64,000 nt of DNA from Klebsiella huaxiensis (GCF_003261575.2 NZ_CP036175.1:1488001-1552000); one strand, 5' to 3'; positions 32,101 to 42,217 are shown, counted from the stretch's first letter. A program made the numbers and translations. The notes: a model not told the origin generated them from the sequence alone.

Positions 32101-33354
32101 ATGTTAAAGCGTGAAATGAACATTGCCGATTATGATGCCGAACTGTGGCAGGCTATGGAGCAGGAAAAAGTACGTCAGGAAGAGCACATCGAACTGATCG
32201 CCTCCGAGAACTACACCAGCCCGCGCGTTATGCAGGCACAGGGTTCTCAGCTGACCAACAAATACGCTGAAGGATATCCGGGCAAGCGCTACTACGGCGG
32301 CTGCGAATACGTTGATATCGTTGAGCAACTGGCTATCGACCGCGCAAAAGAGCTGTTCGGCGCCGACTACGCTAACGTTCAGCCGCACTCCGGTTCTCAG
32401 GCTAACTTCGCGGTCTACACCGCGCTGCTGCAACCGGGCGATACCGTTCTGGGTATGAACCTGGCGCAGGGTGGTCACCTGACTCACGGCTCCCCGGTTA
32501 ACTTCTCCGGTAAACTGTACAACATCATCCCTTACGGCATCGATGAGTCCGGTAAAATTGACTATGAGGACATGGCGAAGCAGGCGCAAACCCACAAACC
32601 GAAGATGATTATCGGCGGCTTCTCCGCTTACTCCGGTGTGGTTGACTGGGCAAAAATGCGTGAAATCGCAGACAGCATTGGTGCATACCTGTTCGTTGAT
32701 ATGGCACACGTTGCCGGTCTTATTGCTGCTGACGTTTACCCGAACCCGGTTCCGCATGCTCACGTTGTCACCACGACTACCCACAAAACCCTGGCGGGTC
32801 CGCGCGGCGGCCTGATCCTGGCGAAAGGCGGTAGCGAAGAGCTGTACAAAAAACTGAACTCAGCCGTATTCCCAAGCGCTCAGGGCGGCCCGCTGATGCA
32901 CGTCATCGCGGCGAAAGCCGTGGCGCTGAAAGAAGCGATGGAACCAGAGTTCAAAGTCTACCAGCAGCAGGTGGCGAAAAACGCCAAAGCGATGGTGGAA
33001 GTGTTCCTGAACCGTGGCTACAAAGTGGTTTCCGGCGGCACTGAAAACCACCTGTTCCTGCTGGATCTGGTCGACAAAAACCTGACCGGTAAGGAAGCTG
33101 ACGCGGCGCTGGGTCGTGCCAACATCACCGTCAACAAAAACAGCGTACCGAACGATCCGAAAAGTCCGTTCGTGACGTCCGGTATCCGCATCGGTTCTCC
33201 GGCGGTCACTCGTCGCGGCTTTAAAGAAGCGGAAGTGAAAGAACTGGCCGGCTGGATGTGCGACGTGCTGGACAACATCAATGACGAAGCGGTCATTGAG
33301 CGCGTGAAGGGTAAAGTGCTGGATATCTGCGCACGCTTCCCGGTTTACGCATAA
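32101..33354 (+). CDS. glyA: Serine hydroxymethyltransferase GlyA
   Basis: A 417-residue PLP enzyme that converts serine plus tetrahydrofolate to glycine plus methylene-THF, the main one-carbon source. The PLP Lys229 lies in T-T-T-T-H-K-T and His126, which stacks on PLP, in G-G-H-L-T-H-G. The ORF begins at ATG 32095, but ATG 32101 (M-L-K-R-E-M) matches the family and has AGGAG 6 bases before it. A hairpin terminator follows. Confidence 0.97.
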   Translation: MLKREMNIADYDAELWQAMEQEKVRQEEHIELIASENYTSPRVMQAQGSQLTNKYAEGYPGKRYYGGCEYVDIVEQLAIDRAKELFGADYANVQPHSGSQANFAVYTALLQPGDTVLGMNLAQGGHLTHGSPVNFSGKLYNIIPYGIDESGKIDYEDMAKQAQTHKPKMIIGGFSAYSGVVDWAKMREIADSIGAYLFVDMAHVAGLIAADVYPNPVPHAHVVTTTTHKTLAGPRGGLILAKGGSEELYKKLNSAVFPSAQGGPLMHVIAAKAVALKEAMEPEFKVYQQQVAKNAKAMVEVFLNRGYKVVSGGTENHLFLLDLVDKNLTGKEADAALGRANITVNKNSVPNDPKSPFVTSGIRIGSPAVTRRGFKEAEVKELAGWMCDVLDNINDEAVIERVKGKVLDICARFPVYA

Positions 33355-33376
33355 CGCTCTGTTATTTAAAGCGAAT

Positions 33377-33402
33377 AAAAGGCCGCGATTGCGGCCTTTT
33401 TT
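33377..33402 (+). terminator. Terminator of glyA (and convergent yphA)
   Basis: AAAAGGCCGC-GATT-GCGGCCTTTTTT is a perfect intrinsic terminator with A and T tracts on either side, able to act in both directions. Confidence 0.92.
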
Positions 33403-33414
33403 GCGTCTGGCGGA

Positions 33415-33837
33415 TTAACGCCGATCGAGCGAAATAGCACCGGGTCCGGTTATCGCCAGTAGCAGGAAGGCTCCGGCAATACTGACGTTTTTCCAGAAGT
33501 TAATCATATTTGGCAGTACCGCATCGCCGGACATATCCCAATAGTGATGGCCAATAACCGCCGTGCCCAGGGTATAAAAAATAAACAGCACCGCCAGCGG
33601 TCGGGTGAAAAAGCCCAGCACAATCAAAATGGCCGCAGGGACTTCCATTATGATGGCAATAATCGCCGCCAGCGTCGGCATCGGCGCGCCGGATGAAGCC
33701 ATATATTGCACCGTACCGCTAAAGCCCAGCAGTTTTGGGTAGCCAAAAAGAATAAACAGAACCACTACCGCGATACGGGCAATCAACAGCAGCAGGGAGC
33801 GGGAAGAGCCAAAATCAAAATAGCGTAGTGTGTTCAT
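33415..33837 (-). CDS. yphA: DoxX-family inner-membrane protein YphA
   Basis: A 140-residue protein with four hydrophobic segments, very close to E. coli YphA (N-terminal M-N-T-L-R-Y-F-D-F, C-terminal G-A-I-S-L-D-R-R). DoxX proteins are small quinone-related membrane proteins of unclear role. The upstream frame is open for 15 more codons, but the ATG at 33837 is the conserved start. In K-12 yphA lies at the far end of the yph genes beside yphB. Here it sits alone next to glyA. Confidence 0.92.
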   Translation of the reverse strand: MNTLRYFDFGSSRSLLLLIARIAVVVLFILFGYPKLLGFSGTVQYMASSGAPMPTLAAIIAIIMEVPAAILIVLGFFTRPLAVLFIFYTLGTAVIGHHYWDMSGDAVLPNMINFWKNVSIAGAFLLLAITGPGAISLDRR

Positions 33838-33911
33838 AATCAGCTCGTTATGAGAGACGTGTGATTTAAACGTAATACACAATTTTGCGCTCCGCCACGC
33901 GCCGCTCGCGA

Positions 33912-35105
33912 TTAACGCAGCGTTTGTAACTGCTCCTCAACGTACAGATAACCGATCCCCATCAGCTGCTGGGCGCGGGTCAGCTTGCCAAAGCCGATTT
34001 GGGTAGCGCGGGTTCGCGGGGCATCACGGTGATCAAACGGATTGAAACCGGTTTGTTTGATGATGGTATTTAGCCACTTCTCGCCAAAGCCGCAACTGCG
34101 ACCGTACAATAAGATATTGTTTATATTTAATATATTGAGAAAGTTGTAGAGGCTAAGCCCGATGGCATTTGCCGAGTCTTCAACCCATGTATGCAGCCGG
34201 GAATCACCCTGCTGCCATTTTTCAATTAAAGCATCGATGGTGAGCGCTTCCGGATTATCCGCGAGGTTGGGCTGTGTTTTAAGCCACATCCTTGCCTGCT
34301 TTTTCAATGCGCTAAGGGAAGCCACGGTCTCCAGGCAGCCGTATCGCCCGCAGTCGCAGGCCACACCATCAGGATTGATAATCGTGTGGCCGATTTGTCC
34401 GCTGCCGTAAAGGCTACCGCGCCAGACCTGGTCGTTGATAACGAATGAGGAGCCAATACCGTAATCAACGTTGATCACGCAAAAATCCCGGTACTGCCCG
34501 TCGTTTTGCCATTTTTCCGCCAGCGCTAGCATCACGCAGTCGTTATCGACCATGACGCGCACATTGAGCTTTTCTTCCAGTAGATATTTCATCTCCACGG
34601 GCTGCTTCCAGGGAGCCTGCGGCATCGTTTGTGAGACTCCCGTTCCCGCATCAACCTGTCCATGAACCGCCAGCGCCAGGTTGATTTTGCGATTTGGCCA
34701 ATGCTTACGGAACTGATGCCAGCATTTCTCAATGGCAGCCAACAATGCCTGGGGGGTAGGGGCATCAATGGCATGGTATTCCACATCGCCTTTCGCGCTC
34801 AGGCAGGCGTTGCCAAGCTGACACTCGATGCTGGTTGGCGTGATGTTCATGCACAATGTCCAGTCGCCGTCGGGCGCGATAAGCCAGGCACCGCTGCTAT
34901 GCCCGCGCGACAGACGATCGTCCTGGACGTTAACGACACGTCCTTCTTCCTCCAGCTCCTGGAGAATATTGCTGACCGCAGGGATAGAGATTTGCGCCAG
35001 CCGCGCGAGTGTCGATTTACTAGCCCGTTTCTTGCGGTACAGATATTCCAGTAGTACGCCCTTGTTGTAATGACGAATCTGCTGATTGTTAATACAGGCT
35101 TTCAT
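33912..35105 (-). CDS. yphH: ROK-family (NagC/XylR-type) repressor YphH
   Basis: A 397-residue protein, the same length as E. coli YphH. An N-terminal winged helix (S-T-L-A-R-L-A-Q-I-S-I-P-A-V-S) precedes a ROK sugar-kinase-like domain with D-Y-G-I-G-S and the zinc motif C-D-C-G-R-Y-G-C-L-E. It is divergent from the yphG operon by 115 bases containing two identical 10-bp repeats. It is thus the probable local repressor, released by the sugar that YphFED imports. Confidence 0.92.
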   Translation of the reverse strand: MKACINNQQIRHYNKGVLLEYLYRKKRASKSTLARLAQISIPAVSNILQELEEEGRVVNVQDDRLSRGHSSGAWLIAPDGDWTLCMNITPTSIECQLGNACLSAKGDVEYHAIDAPTPQALLAAIEKCWHQFRKHWPNRKINLALAVHGQVDAGTGVSQTMPQAPWKQPVEMKYLLEEKLNVRVMVDNDCVMLALAEKWQNDGQYRDFCVINVDYGIGSSFVINDQVWRGSLYGSGQIGHTIINPDGVACDCGRYGCLETVASLSALKKQARMWLKTQPNLADNPEALTIDALIEKWQQGDSRLHTWVEDSANAIGLSLYNFLNILNINNILLYGRSCGFGEKWLNTIIKQTGFNPFDHRDAPRTRATQIGFGKLTRAQQLMGIGYLYVEEQLQTLR

Positions 35106-35114
35106 AAACTAAAC

Positions 35115-35124
35115 CTTGTTAACT
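35115..35124. promoter_or_regulatory. Candidate YphH operator, repeat copy 1
   Basis: CTTGTTAACT, with the palindromic core GTTAAC, lies 9 bases before the yphH start. An identical copy is at 35200-35209, 85 bp away, close to eight helical turns. Paired sites flanking divergent promoters suit looping by a dimeric ROK repressor; this is inference. Confidence 0.5.
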
Positions 35125-35199
35125 AAATTGCGTGATTATTGTGCGTAAAAGCCGTGATTCTGTCCATTAAACTGCTCTCATTATTTCACTTCAGTATGT

Positions 35200-35209
35200 C
35201 TTGTTAACT
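35200..35209. promoter_or_regulatory. Candidate YphH operator, repeat copy 2
   Basis: An exact second copy of CTTGTTAACT lies 11 bases before the yphG ATG, overlapping the leader and ribosome-site region (GAGGG follows). Confidence 0.5.
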
Positions 35210-35220
35210 TTGAGGGCATT

Positions 35221-38200
35221 ATGAGTTCAGTAAACGTTTGGCAGGAAACGGTACAGATTCCAACCTATGAAACAGGGGCGCAGGATACTCACCCCATGTT
35301 TCTGGAGAACCGGGTTTATCAAGGGTCTTCCGGGGCAGTGTATCCCTATGGTGTAACGGATACGCTGAGCGAGGATAAAACGCTAAAGGCCTGGCAGGCT
35401 GTATGGATGGAAAACGACTATATCAAGATCATGATCCTGCCCCAGTTAGGGGGGCGCGTACACCGTGCATGGGATAAGGTCAGACAGCGCGATTTCGTTT
35501 ATCACAATGATGTCATCAAGCCCGCATTGGTTGGCTTGCTTGGCCCATGGATCTCCGGCGGAATTGAGTTTAACTGGCCGCAGCACCACCGTCCCACCAC
35601 CTATATGCCGATAGATTTTACGATTAGCGAAAATGATGATGGCTCAAAAACCGTTTGGGTTGGCGAGACCGAGCCGATGCATGGGCTGCAGGTAATGACC
35701 GGATTTACGCTGCGCCCGGAGCGTGCGGCGCTGGAAATTGGCAGCCGGGTCTACAACAACAATGCCACGCCGCGCCATTTCTTATGGTGGGCGAATCCTG
35801 CGGTGAAAGGTGGCGACGGGCATCAAAGCGTATTCCCGCCGGATGTGACTGCGGTATTCGATCACGGCAAACGTGCAGTTTCAGGCTTCCCGATCGCCAC
35901 CGGCACTTATTACAAGGTGGACTATTCGGCTGGCGTCGATATCTCATGCTATAAGAACGTCCCGGTCCCGACCTCCTACATGGCTGAAAAATCAGAGTAC
36001 GATTTTGTCGGTGCCTGGTGTCACGATGAAAATGGCGGGTTGTTGCACGTCGCGGATCATCACATTGCGCCGGGGAAAAAACAGTGGAGCTGGGGGTACA
36101 GCGAATTTGGTCAGGCGTGGGATAAAAATCTGACCGATGAGAACGGGCCATATATCGAACTGATGACCGGTATTTTTGCCGACAACCAGCCTGACTTTAC
36201 CTGGCTCGATCCGTTTGAAGAAAAACGCTTCGAGCAATATTTCCTGCCTTATCATTCACTGGGTATGGTGCAGAACGCTTCGCGTGATGCGGTGATTAAG
36301 CTGCAACGAGAAGATGGCGGCATTGCATGGGGCGTCTATGCTATTTCTCCTCTTAGCGCACATCGCCTTACCCTTCGTGAAGAGGGCAATCCGCAGCCGC
36401 TGCTGGATGAAATGATTGAGCTGACGCCATGTACCGCCGTTCAGGGCGCGCTAGTCGGTATCGAGCCTGCTCGCCTGACGGTGGAATTGCTTGATAGTCA
36501 TGGCAAGTGCGTATTGCGTTATCAGGAACATCAACCGCAGGAGTTACCGTTACCGGAAGTGGCGATAACGCCGTTAAGCGCGGGAGAGATAAACAGCGTC
36601 GATGAGGCGTGGTTTATTGGTCAGCACCTGGAGCAGTATCACCACGCCAGCCGTTCACCTTTCGACTATTACCTTCGCGGCATTGAACTGGATCCACAGG
36701 ATTATCGCTGCAACCTGGCGCTGGCGATGCTGGAATATAATCGCGCAGACTACCCACGAACAATCGATTATGCGACTCGGGCGCTGGCGCGCGCCCATCA
36801 ATTGAATAAAAACCCTCAGTGTGGGCAGGCTAGCATGATCCGCGCCAGTGCCGGAGAGCGTCTACAGCAGTGGCACGATGCGCAAGAGGATTTTTGGCGC
36901 GCGGTGTGGAGCGGCAACAGCAAAGCGGGTGGATATTATGGGCTTGCCAGGCTGGCTACGCGAAACGAGCGTTATGACGATGCGTTGAGTTTTTGTCGGC
37001 AAAGCCTGCTGGCGTGCCCGACCAACCAGGACGTGCTGTCTCTGGAAACCTTGTTACTGCATCTCACGGGCCGTCGCCGCGAGGCGCAGCAGCACGTCGA
37101 GAAACTGCTGCGTGATTATCCGCTAAATCCGACCCTGTGGTGGCTAAACGCAGTGATATCAGGGGCCGAAACGGATATGGCGCGATGGTCAGCCGTATGC
37201 CAGTCGCGGGACATTAACGCCCTGCAAACCGCCGGATTATTGCTGAGCTGGGGAATGGTCGATCGGGCAAAGGTCGTGCTGGCCAGGCTTAACTGTCAGA
37301 AAACGCTGCCTCTCTATTTACAAGCCAGCCTGAGCGAGGGGGATGAGCGCTCTGCGCTAATAAACCGCGCTCGCGAGGTATTTCCTGACTTCGTGCGTTT
37401 CCCCAATTTGCTGGTGGAAGTGGCGGCGCTGGAGAATATAACCGAGTGCTATTTTGCTCAGCACCTGCTCGCCTGCTTCCACTATAGTCGCCGTAACTAT
37501 GAGAAAGCGACTCGTCTATGGCATCGCTGCGTTGAAATGGCTCCTGATTTTGCCGATGCATGGCGAGGGCTGGCAATTCATGCATGGAATAAGCAAGGTA
37601 ATGCTGAACTAGCGGCAACGTATCTGGATAAAGCCTGCGCTCAGCAACCGGAAGATGCTCGTTTGCTCTTTGAACGCGATCTGCTGGATAAGTTGACCGC
37701 GACGGAGCCGGAAAAACGTCTTTCCCGGCTGGAAGCCCATCTCGCAACGGCTTTGAAACGTGATGATTTAACTGCGGAGCTACTGCATCTCTGGCATCTC
37801 GCCGGGAAAACTGAGCAGGCGGCCTGCGTGCTCTCCTCGCGTAAATTTCACCCCTGGGAAGGCGGTGAAGGAAAAGTGACCAGCCAGTTTGTTATCAACC
37901 AACTATTGCGTGCCTGGCAGCATATTCACCAGCAGCAACCGCAGCAGGCAGAAGCGCTGCTGTTATCGGCACTGCACTATCCGGATAACCTTAGCGAAGG
38001 GCGACTACCGGGACAGACCGATAACGATATCTGGTTTTGGCTGGGGGTTTGTGCCAGACAGCAGGGTAGGGAAGACCGCGCTGTCGAATGCTTCCACAAG
38101 GCGGTGTTTGGCGATCGGGCGATCAATATTCATAGCTATTACAACGATCAGCCTGTGGACTATCTCTTCTGGCAAGGCGTAGCGCTGCGGATGCTTGGCG

Positions 38201-38502
38201 ATAGTCTGGCCAGCGAGCAGCTTTTCACTGAAATGTTGCAGTGGGCTCAGCATATGGAAACGGCGCAAATCGAGGCCGATTTCTTCGCGGTATCCCAGCC
38301 GGACCTGCTGGCGTTATATGCCGATATCCAAAAACAACATCAGGAGAAATGTTTGTTTGTGCGCACTCTGGCAACGGCAGGATTAGGGGGGGGATTGCAA
38401 TACGAACAGGCGCTTTCCGAACTAGAAATGCTGAATCCAGCTTGGGCAAAAGCAGCGTTGTTCCGACAGACAATGCCATTTGTGCTGCACCTCATTAACT
38501 AA
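35221..38502 (+). CDS. yphG: DUF5107 and TPR-repeat protein YphG
   Basis: A 1093-residue protein without signal peptide. The N-terminal third (about 20-340) matches the DUF5107 beta-sandwich seen next to sugar transport genes: P-Q-L-G-G-R-V-H-R-A and W-I-S-G-G-I-E-F-N-W-P. It resembles galactose-mutarotase-fold proteins. From about 450 to the end there are helical TPR-like repeats. Its biochemical activity is unknown to me; a cytoplasmic carbohydrate-active or scaffold role is inferred from context. It is the first gene of yphGFEDCB. Confidence 0.9.
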   Translation: MSSVNVWQETVQIPTYETGAQDTHPMFLENRVYQGSSGAVYPYGVTDTLSEDKTLKAWQAVWMENDYIKIMILPQLGGRVHRAWDKVRQRDFVYHNDVIKPALVGLLGPWISGGIEFNWPQHHRPTTYMPIDFTISENDDGSKTVWVGETEPMHGLQVMTGFTLRPERAALEIGSRVYNNNATPRHFLWWANPAVKGGDGHQSVFPPDVTAVFDHGKRAVSGFPIATGTYYKVDYSAGVDISCYKNVPVPTSYMAEKSEYDFVGAWCHDENGGLLHVADHHIAPGKKQWSWGYSEFGQAWDKNLTDENGPYIELMTGIFADNQPDFTWLDPFEEKRFEQYFLPYHSLGMVQNASRDAVIKLQREDGGIAWGVYAISPLSAHRLTLREEGNPQPLLDEMIELTPCTAVQGALVGIEPARLTVELLDSHGKCVLRYQEHQPQELPLPEVAITPLSAGEINSVDEAWFIGQHLEQYHHASRSPFDYYLRGIELDPQDYRCNLALAMLEYNRADYPRTIDYATRALARAHQLNKNPQCGQASMIRASAGERLQQWHDAQEDFWRAVWSGNSKAGGYYGLARLATRNERYDDALSFCRQSLLACPTNQDVLSLETLLLHLTGRRREAQQHVEKLLRDYPLNPTLWWLNAVISGAETDMARWSAVCQSRDINALQTAGLLLSWGMVDRAKVVLARLNCQKTLPLYLQASLSEGDERSALINRAREVFPDFVRFPNLLVEVAALENITECYFAQHLLACFHYSRRNYEKATRLWHRCVEMAPDFADAWRGLAIHAWNKQGNAELAATYLDKACAQQPEDARLLFERDLLDKLTATEPEKRLSRLEAHLATALKRDDLTAELLHLWHLAGKTEQAACVLSSRKFHPWEGGEGKVTSQFVINQLLRAWQHIHQQQPQQAEALLLSALHYPDNLSEGRLPGQTDNDIWFWLGVCARQQGREDRAVECFHKAVFGDRAINIHSYYNDQPVDYLFWQGVALRMLGDSLASEQLFTEMLQWAQHMETAQIEADFFAVSQPDLLALYADIQKQHQEKCLFVRTLATAGLGGGLQYEQALSELEMLNPAWAKAALFRQTMPFVLHLIN

Positions 38503-38642
38503 AGAGTGTTTACTGTAATCTTTGAGCGGCCTGACCCGCCGCTTTCCTCGAGATGTTTAGAATATGTGAAATCGTTCTGCGTTATGCCCATTTATCGCAG
38601 AAGCCAAACAACAATAAATGCCTGACCCTACAGGAGGCACGT

Positions 38643-39626
38643 ATGTCTAAAAATAAGGCAGTCTCATTTTTTTCATGTTTACTGTTAACGCTGTTGAGTA
38701 TTTCATCACCCAGCTATAGCGCAGAAAAAGATATCACCGTTGGGGCTATCTACCTTGATACGCAGGGCTATTATGCTGGCGTCCGGCAGGGTGTGCAGGA
38801 TTCCGCAAAAAGCGCTGAAGCGAAAATCCAGCTGATTGAAACCAATGCCCAGGGCGATATCTCTAAAGAGAGTTCGTTTATCGATACGCTGGTTGCGCGT
38901 AGCGTAGACGCCATTATTCTTTCCGCTGTCTCAGAAAATGGCAGTAGCCGTGCAGTTCGCCGAGCTAATGAGGCCGGTATTCCGGTGATTTGCTACAACA
39001 CCTGCATCAATGAGAAAGGCGTAGATAAATATGTCTCTGCCTATCTGGTCGGCGATCCGCTAGAGTTCGGCAAAAAACTCGGTGATGCCGCAGCCGATTA
39101 TTTCATTGCCAATAAAATCAGTGCGCCGAAAATTGCGGTCATCAACTGTGAAGCATTTGAAGTATGTGTACAGCGGCGAAAAGGCTTTGAAGCCGCGCTG
39201 AAGGCACGCGTTCCGGATATGCAGATCGTCGCGAATCAGGAAGGCACCGTTCTTGATAAAGCCATCTCAGTTGGCGAGAAATTGATTATCTCCACGTCTG
39301 ACCTCGACGCCATTATGGGTGAGTCTGGCGGTGCGACGCTGGGGGCCGTCAAAGCGGTTCGTAATCAGGGTAAAGTGGGTAAGATCGCCGTGTTTGGCTC
39401 TGATATGACGACGGAGATTGCTCAGGAGCTGCAAAGCTATCAGGTGCTGAAAGCCGTCGTGGATATTTCCGGCAAGAAAATGGGCAATGCCGTTTTTGCG
39501 CAAACCATGAATGTCATTAACAAAACCCCGCCAGCCAATAAAATCATTCCAGTAGATATCGATACCTACGCTAAATCTGAAGACGGTAAGCAGTGGCTGG
39601 CTACACATGTTGACGGTCTGCCTTGA
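38643..39626 (+). CDS. yphF: Sugar ABC transporter periplasmic binding protein YphF
   Basis: A 327-residue ribose/galactose-type (Peripla_BP_4) binding protein. The signal peptide is about residues 1-26 (L-L-L-T-L-L-S-I-S-S-P-S-Y-S-A). The mature start I-T-V-G-A-I-Y-L-D-T-Q-G-Y-Y is typical. The frame extends upstream to 38553, but ATG 38643 has AGGAGG 5 bases before it and a clean signal peptide. It delivers an unidentified sugar to YphED. Confidence 0.92.
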   Translation: MSKNKAVSFFSCLLLTLLSISSPSYSAEKDITVGAIYLDTQGYYAGVRQGVQDSAKSAEAKIQLIETNAQGDISKESSFIDTLVARSVDAIILSAVSENGSSRAVRRANEAGIPVICYNTCINEKGVDKYVSAYLVGDPLEFGKKLGDAAADYFIANKISAPKIAVINCEAFEVCVQRRKGFEAALKARVPDMQIVANQEGTVLDKAISVGEKLIISTSDLDAIMGESGGATLGAVKAVRNQGKVGKIAVFGSDMTTEIAQELQSYQVLKAVVDISGKKMGNAVFAQTMNVINKTPPANKIIPVDIDTYAKSEDGKQWLATHVDGLP

Positions 39627-39659
39627 TCACCCCTGTCTGCTAACTGAGGTAGAGATGTC

Positions 39660-41174
39660 ATGACGGTAATAGAAAAAACGTCGACGCCGGTTGCGAAGAT
39701 CGTTGGAGGCAATAAGCGTTACCCCGGCGTTGTGGCGCTGGATAACGTTGATTTTACGCTCTCAAAAGGTGAGGTTCGGGCGCTATTGGGAAAGAATGGC
39801 GCAGGAAAATCCACTTTAATCCGCATGTTGACCGGTAGTGAAAGCCCGGATAGCGGCGAAATTTGGTTGAACGGAACCCGGCTTGAAGGTAACGATGCAA
39901 CGCTGACGCGGCGCGCAGCAGAGTTAGGGGTCAGAGCCGTATATCAGGAGCTGAGCTTGGTTGAGGGGCTGACCGTGGCGGAGAATCTCTGCCTTGGCCA
40001 GTGGCCGCGCAGTAATGGCATGATTGACCAGGGCATCATGGCCCGCCAGGCCAGGGAAGCGTTGGCGGCGCTCGGTGTTGACGTCCCAGCGGATGCGCTG
40101 GTCGACACGCTTAGCCCGGCGCAAAAGCAGCTTGTTGAAATTGCTCGCGTGATGAAAGGTCAGCCGCAGGTCGTCATTCTTGATGAGCCGACCAGTTCAC
40201 TGGCGAATGCGGAGGTCGAATTGGTGATCAACGCGGTGAAGCGCATGTCTGCGCTGGGCGTTGCCGTGGTTTATGTCAGTCATCGCATGGAGGAGATCCG
40301 CCGCATCGCTTCATGCGCCACGATTATGCGCGATGGTCAGGTTGCTGGCGATGTCACGTTGGAGAGTACGACAACGCAGGAAATCGTCTCGCTGATGCTG
40401 GGAAGGGAGCATGTCGATCTTCCTCTGGTTAAATCTGAAGAACCGCTGACAATCCCGGTTTTACAGGTTGCTCAGTTGTGTCATCCGCCCAAGCTTCACA
40501 ATATCAATTTTACATTGCACCGCGGTGAAGTGCTGGGTATTGCCGGGCTGCTGGGCTCGGGTCGTAGTGAGTTACTCAAAGCTATCATCGGCTTAGAAAC
40601 GTTTGCTGATGGAAAAATCACGCTGAATGGTGCCAACATTCCACACCCGCAATATACCGCGATGCTCAAGAGTGGCGTGGGCTATACCCCGGAAAACCGT
40701 AAGGAAGCAGGGATTGTTCCGCTACTGGGCGTGGATGAAAATACGGTGATGACCAACCGACATAAAGTGAGTCGACGTGGCGTATTGAACTGGCAGCGGA
40801 TTCAGGAGTTAACCGCGGCAGTCATGAGTCGCATGACGGTCAAAGCCGCAAATACCGAGACCGCAATCGGGACGTTATCGGGCGGCAATCAGCAAAAAGT
40901 AGTGATCGGTCGCTGGGTTTACGCCGGAAGCGAAATTTTGCTACTTGATGAGCCGACGCGCGGAGTTGATATCGAAGCCAAGCAGCAGATATACCGTATC
41001 GTGCGGGAACTGGCCGCCGAAGGTAAAAGCGTCATATTCATTTCCAGTGAAATAGAAGAGCTGCCTTTAGTCTGCGATCGTATTTTGCTGCTGCAAAACG
41101 GCGAGTTTACCCGCGAGCTTTTAGCCCCTGTAAATGTCGATGAATTAATGTCGGCAATTTTATCCACGCATTAG
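39660..41174 (+). CDS. yphE: Sugar ABC transporter ATP-binding protein YphE
   Basis: A 504-residue double-cassette ATPase of the ribose (RbsA/MglA) type. The first cassette has Walker A G-K-N-G-A-G-K-S (44-51), though its signature is weak (D-T-L-S-P-A-Q-K-Q). The second has a degenerate Walker A (G-L-L-G-S-G-R-S) but a strong signature L-S-G-G-N-Q-Q-K and Walker B L-L-L-D-E-P-T-R-G-V-D. This asymmetry is normal for the family. It lies 33 bases after yphF. Confidence 0.94.
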   Translation: MTVIEKTSTPVAKIVGGNKRYPGVVALDNVDFTLSKGEVRALLGKNGAGKSTLIRMLTGSESPDSGEIWLNGTRLEGNDATLTRRAAELGVRAVYQELSLVEGLTVAENLCLGQWPRSNGMIDQGIMARQAREALAALGVDVPADALVDTLSPAQKQLVEIARVMKGQPQVVILDEPTSSLANAEVELVINAVKRMSALGVAVVYVSHRMEEIRRIASCATIMRDGQVAGDVTLESTTTQEIVSLMLGREHVDLPLVKSEEPLTIPVLQVAQLCHPPKLHNINFTLHRGEVLGIAGLLGSGRSELLKAIIGLETFADGKITLNGANIPHPQYTAMLKSGVGYTPENRKEAGIVPLLGVDENTVMTNRHKVSRRGVLNWQRIQELTAAVMSRMTVKAANTETAIGTLSGGNQQKVVIGRWVYAGSEILLLDEPTRGVDIEAKQQIYRIVRELAAEGKSVIFISSEIEELPLVCDRILLLQNGEFTRELLAPVNVDELMSAILSTH

Positions 41175-41201
41175 TCATTACGTTTATTGAGGAATTAAAA
41201 G

Positions 41202-42200
41202 ATGTCTGCCTCATCATTAACGCTGCCGCAAGGCAAAAATGCCACACCCAAGCAGTTCATCAGCCGCCATATTAATGAAATTGGTCTGCTGGTGGTGATT
41301 GCTATTTTATATCTGGTCTTTTCTTTTAACGCACCGGGCTTTATTTCTTTAAACAATCAAATGAACGTGCTGCGCGATACCGCGACGATTGGTATTGCTG
41401 CATGGGCCATGACGCTCATTATTATCTCTGGCGAGATAGATGTCAGCGTCGGTCCAATGGTGGCGTTTATCTCTGTCTGTCTGGCTTACCTGCTGCAGTT
41501 TCAGGTACCGCTTAGCATTGCCTGCCTGCTGGTGTTAATACTGGGCGCTGTGTTGGGCACGCTCGCCGGGGTTTTGCGCGGCGTATTCAGTGTTCCCAGT
41601 TTTGTCGCGACGTTAGGTTTATGGAGTGCATTGCGTGGCATGGGATTGTTCATGACCAACGCGCTGCCGGTCCCCATCGATGAAAATGAAGTACTGGACT
41701 GGCTTGGCGGGCAGCTCTTTGGCATCCCAATATCGGCATTAATTATGCTGATTCTGTTTGTTCTCTTTGTCTTTATCAGTCGTAAGACCGCTTTTGGTCG
41801 CTCTGTTTTTGCCACTGGCGGCAACGCTACTGCAGCGCAACTCTGCGGGATTAACGTCAAGCGAGTGCGTATTTTGATTTTTACACTTTCAGGCTTGCTG
41901 GCTGCGATTACCGGTATTCTCCTGGCGGCGCGGCTTGGCTCGGGTAATGCGGGTGCAGCAAACGGTCTGGAGTTTGACGTTATTGCCGCAGTGGTGGTCG
42001 GCGGAACCGCACTGTCCGGCGGGCGTGGTTCGCTATTCGGCACTTTATTAGGCGTGCTGGTTATCACTCTTATTGGCAATGGATTAGTGCTTCTGGGGAT
42101 TAACTCATTCTTCCAGCAGGTCGTTCGCGGATTAATTATTGTGGTGGCTGTCCTGGCAAATATATTGCTGACCCAACGCAACAGTAAACTTAAACATTAA
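41202..42200 (+). CDS. yphD: Sugar ABC transporter permease YphD
   Basis: A 332-residue inner-membrane permease of the BPD_transp_2 (RbsC-like) family with 8-10 hydrophobic segments. The family motifs G-E-I-D-V-S-V-G-P and V-V-V-G-G-T-A-L-S-G-G-R-G-S are present. It forms the channel with YphE. It is 27 bases after yphE and 17 bases before yphC. Confidence 0.94.
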   Translation: MSASSLTLPQGKNATPKQFISRHINEIGLLVVIAILYLVFSFNAPGFISLNNQMNVLRDTATIGIAAWAMTLIIISGEIDVSVGPMVAFISVCLAYLLQFQVPLSIACLLVLILGAVLGTLAGVLRGVFSVPSFVATLGLWSALRGMGLFMTNALPVPIDENEVLDWLGGQLFGIPISALIMLILFVLFVFISRKTAFGRSVFATGGNATAAQLCGINVKRVRILIFTLSGLLAAITGILLAARLGSGNAGAANGLEFDVIAAVVVGGTALSGGRGSLFGTLLGVLVITLIGNGLVLLGINSFFQQVVRGLIIVVAVLANILLTQRNSKLKH

Positions 42201-42217
42201 TTTGTATAGAGGGAATT

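Noticed and set aside
40494..40760. Loss of function of the second ATP site in YphE (Walker A G-L-L-G-S-G-R-S lacks the Lys)
   Set aside because: A degenerate second Walker A is normal for ribose-type double-cassette ATPases, so it is not evidence of decay.
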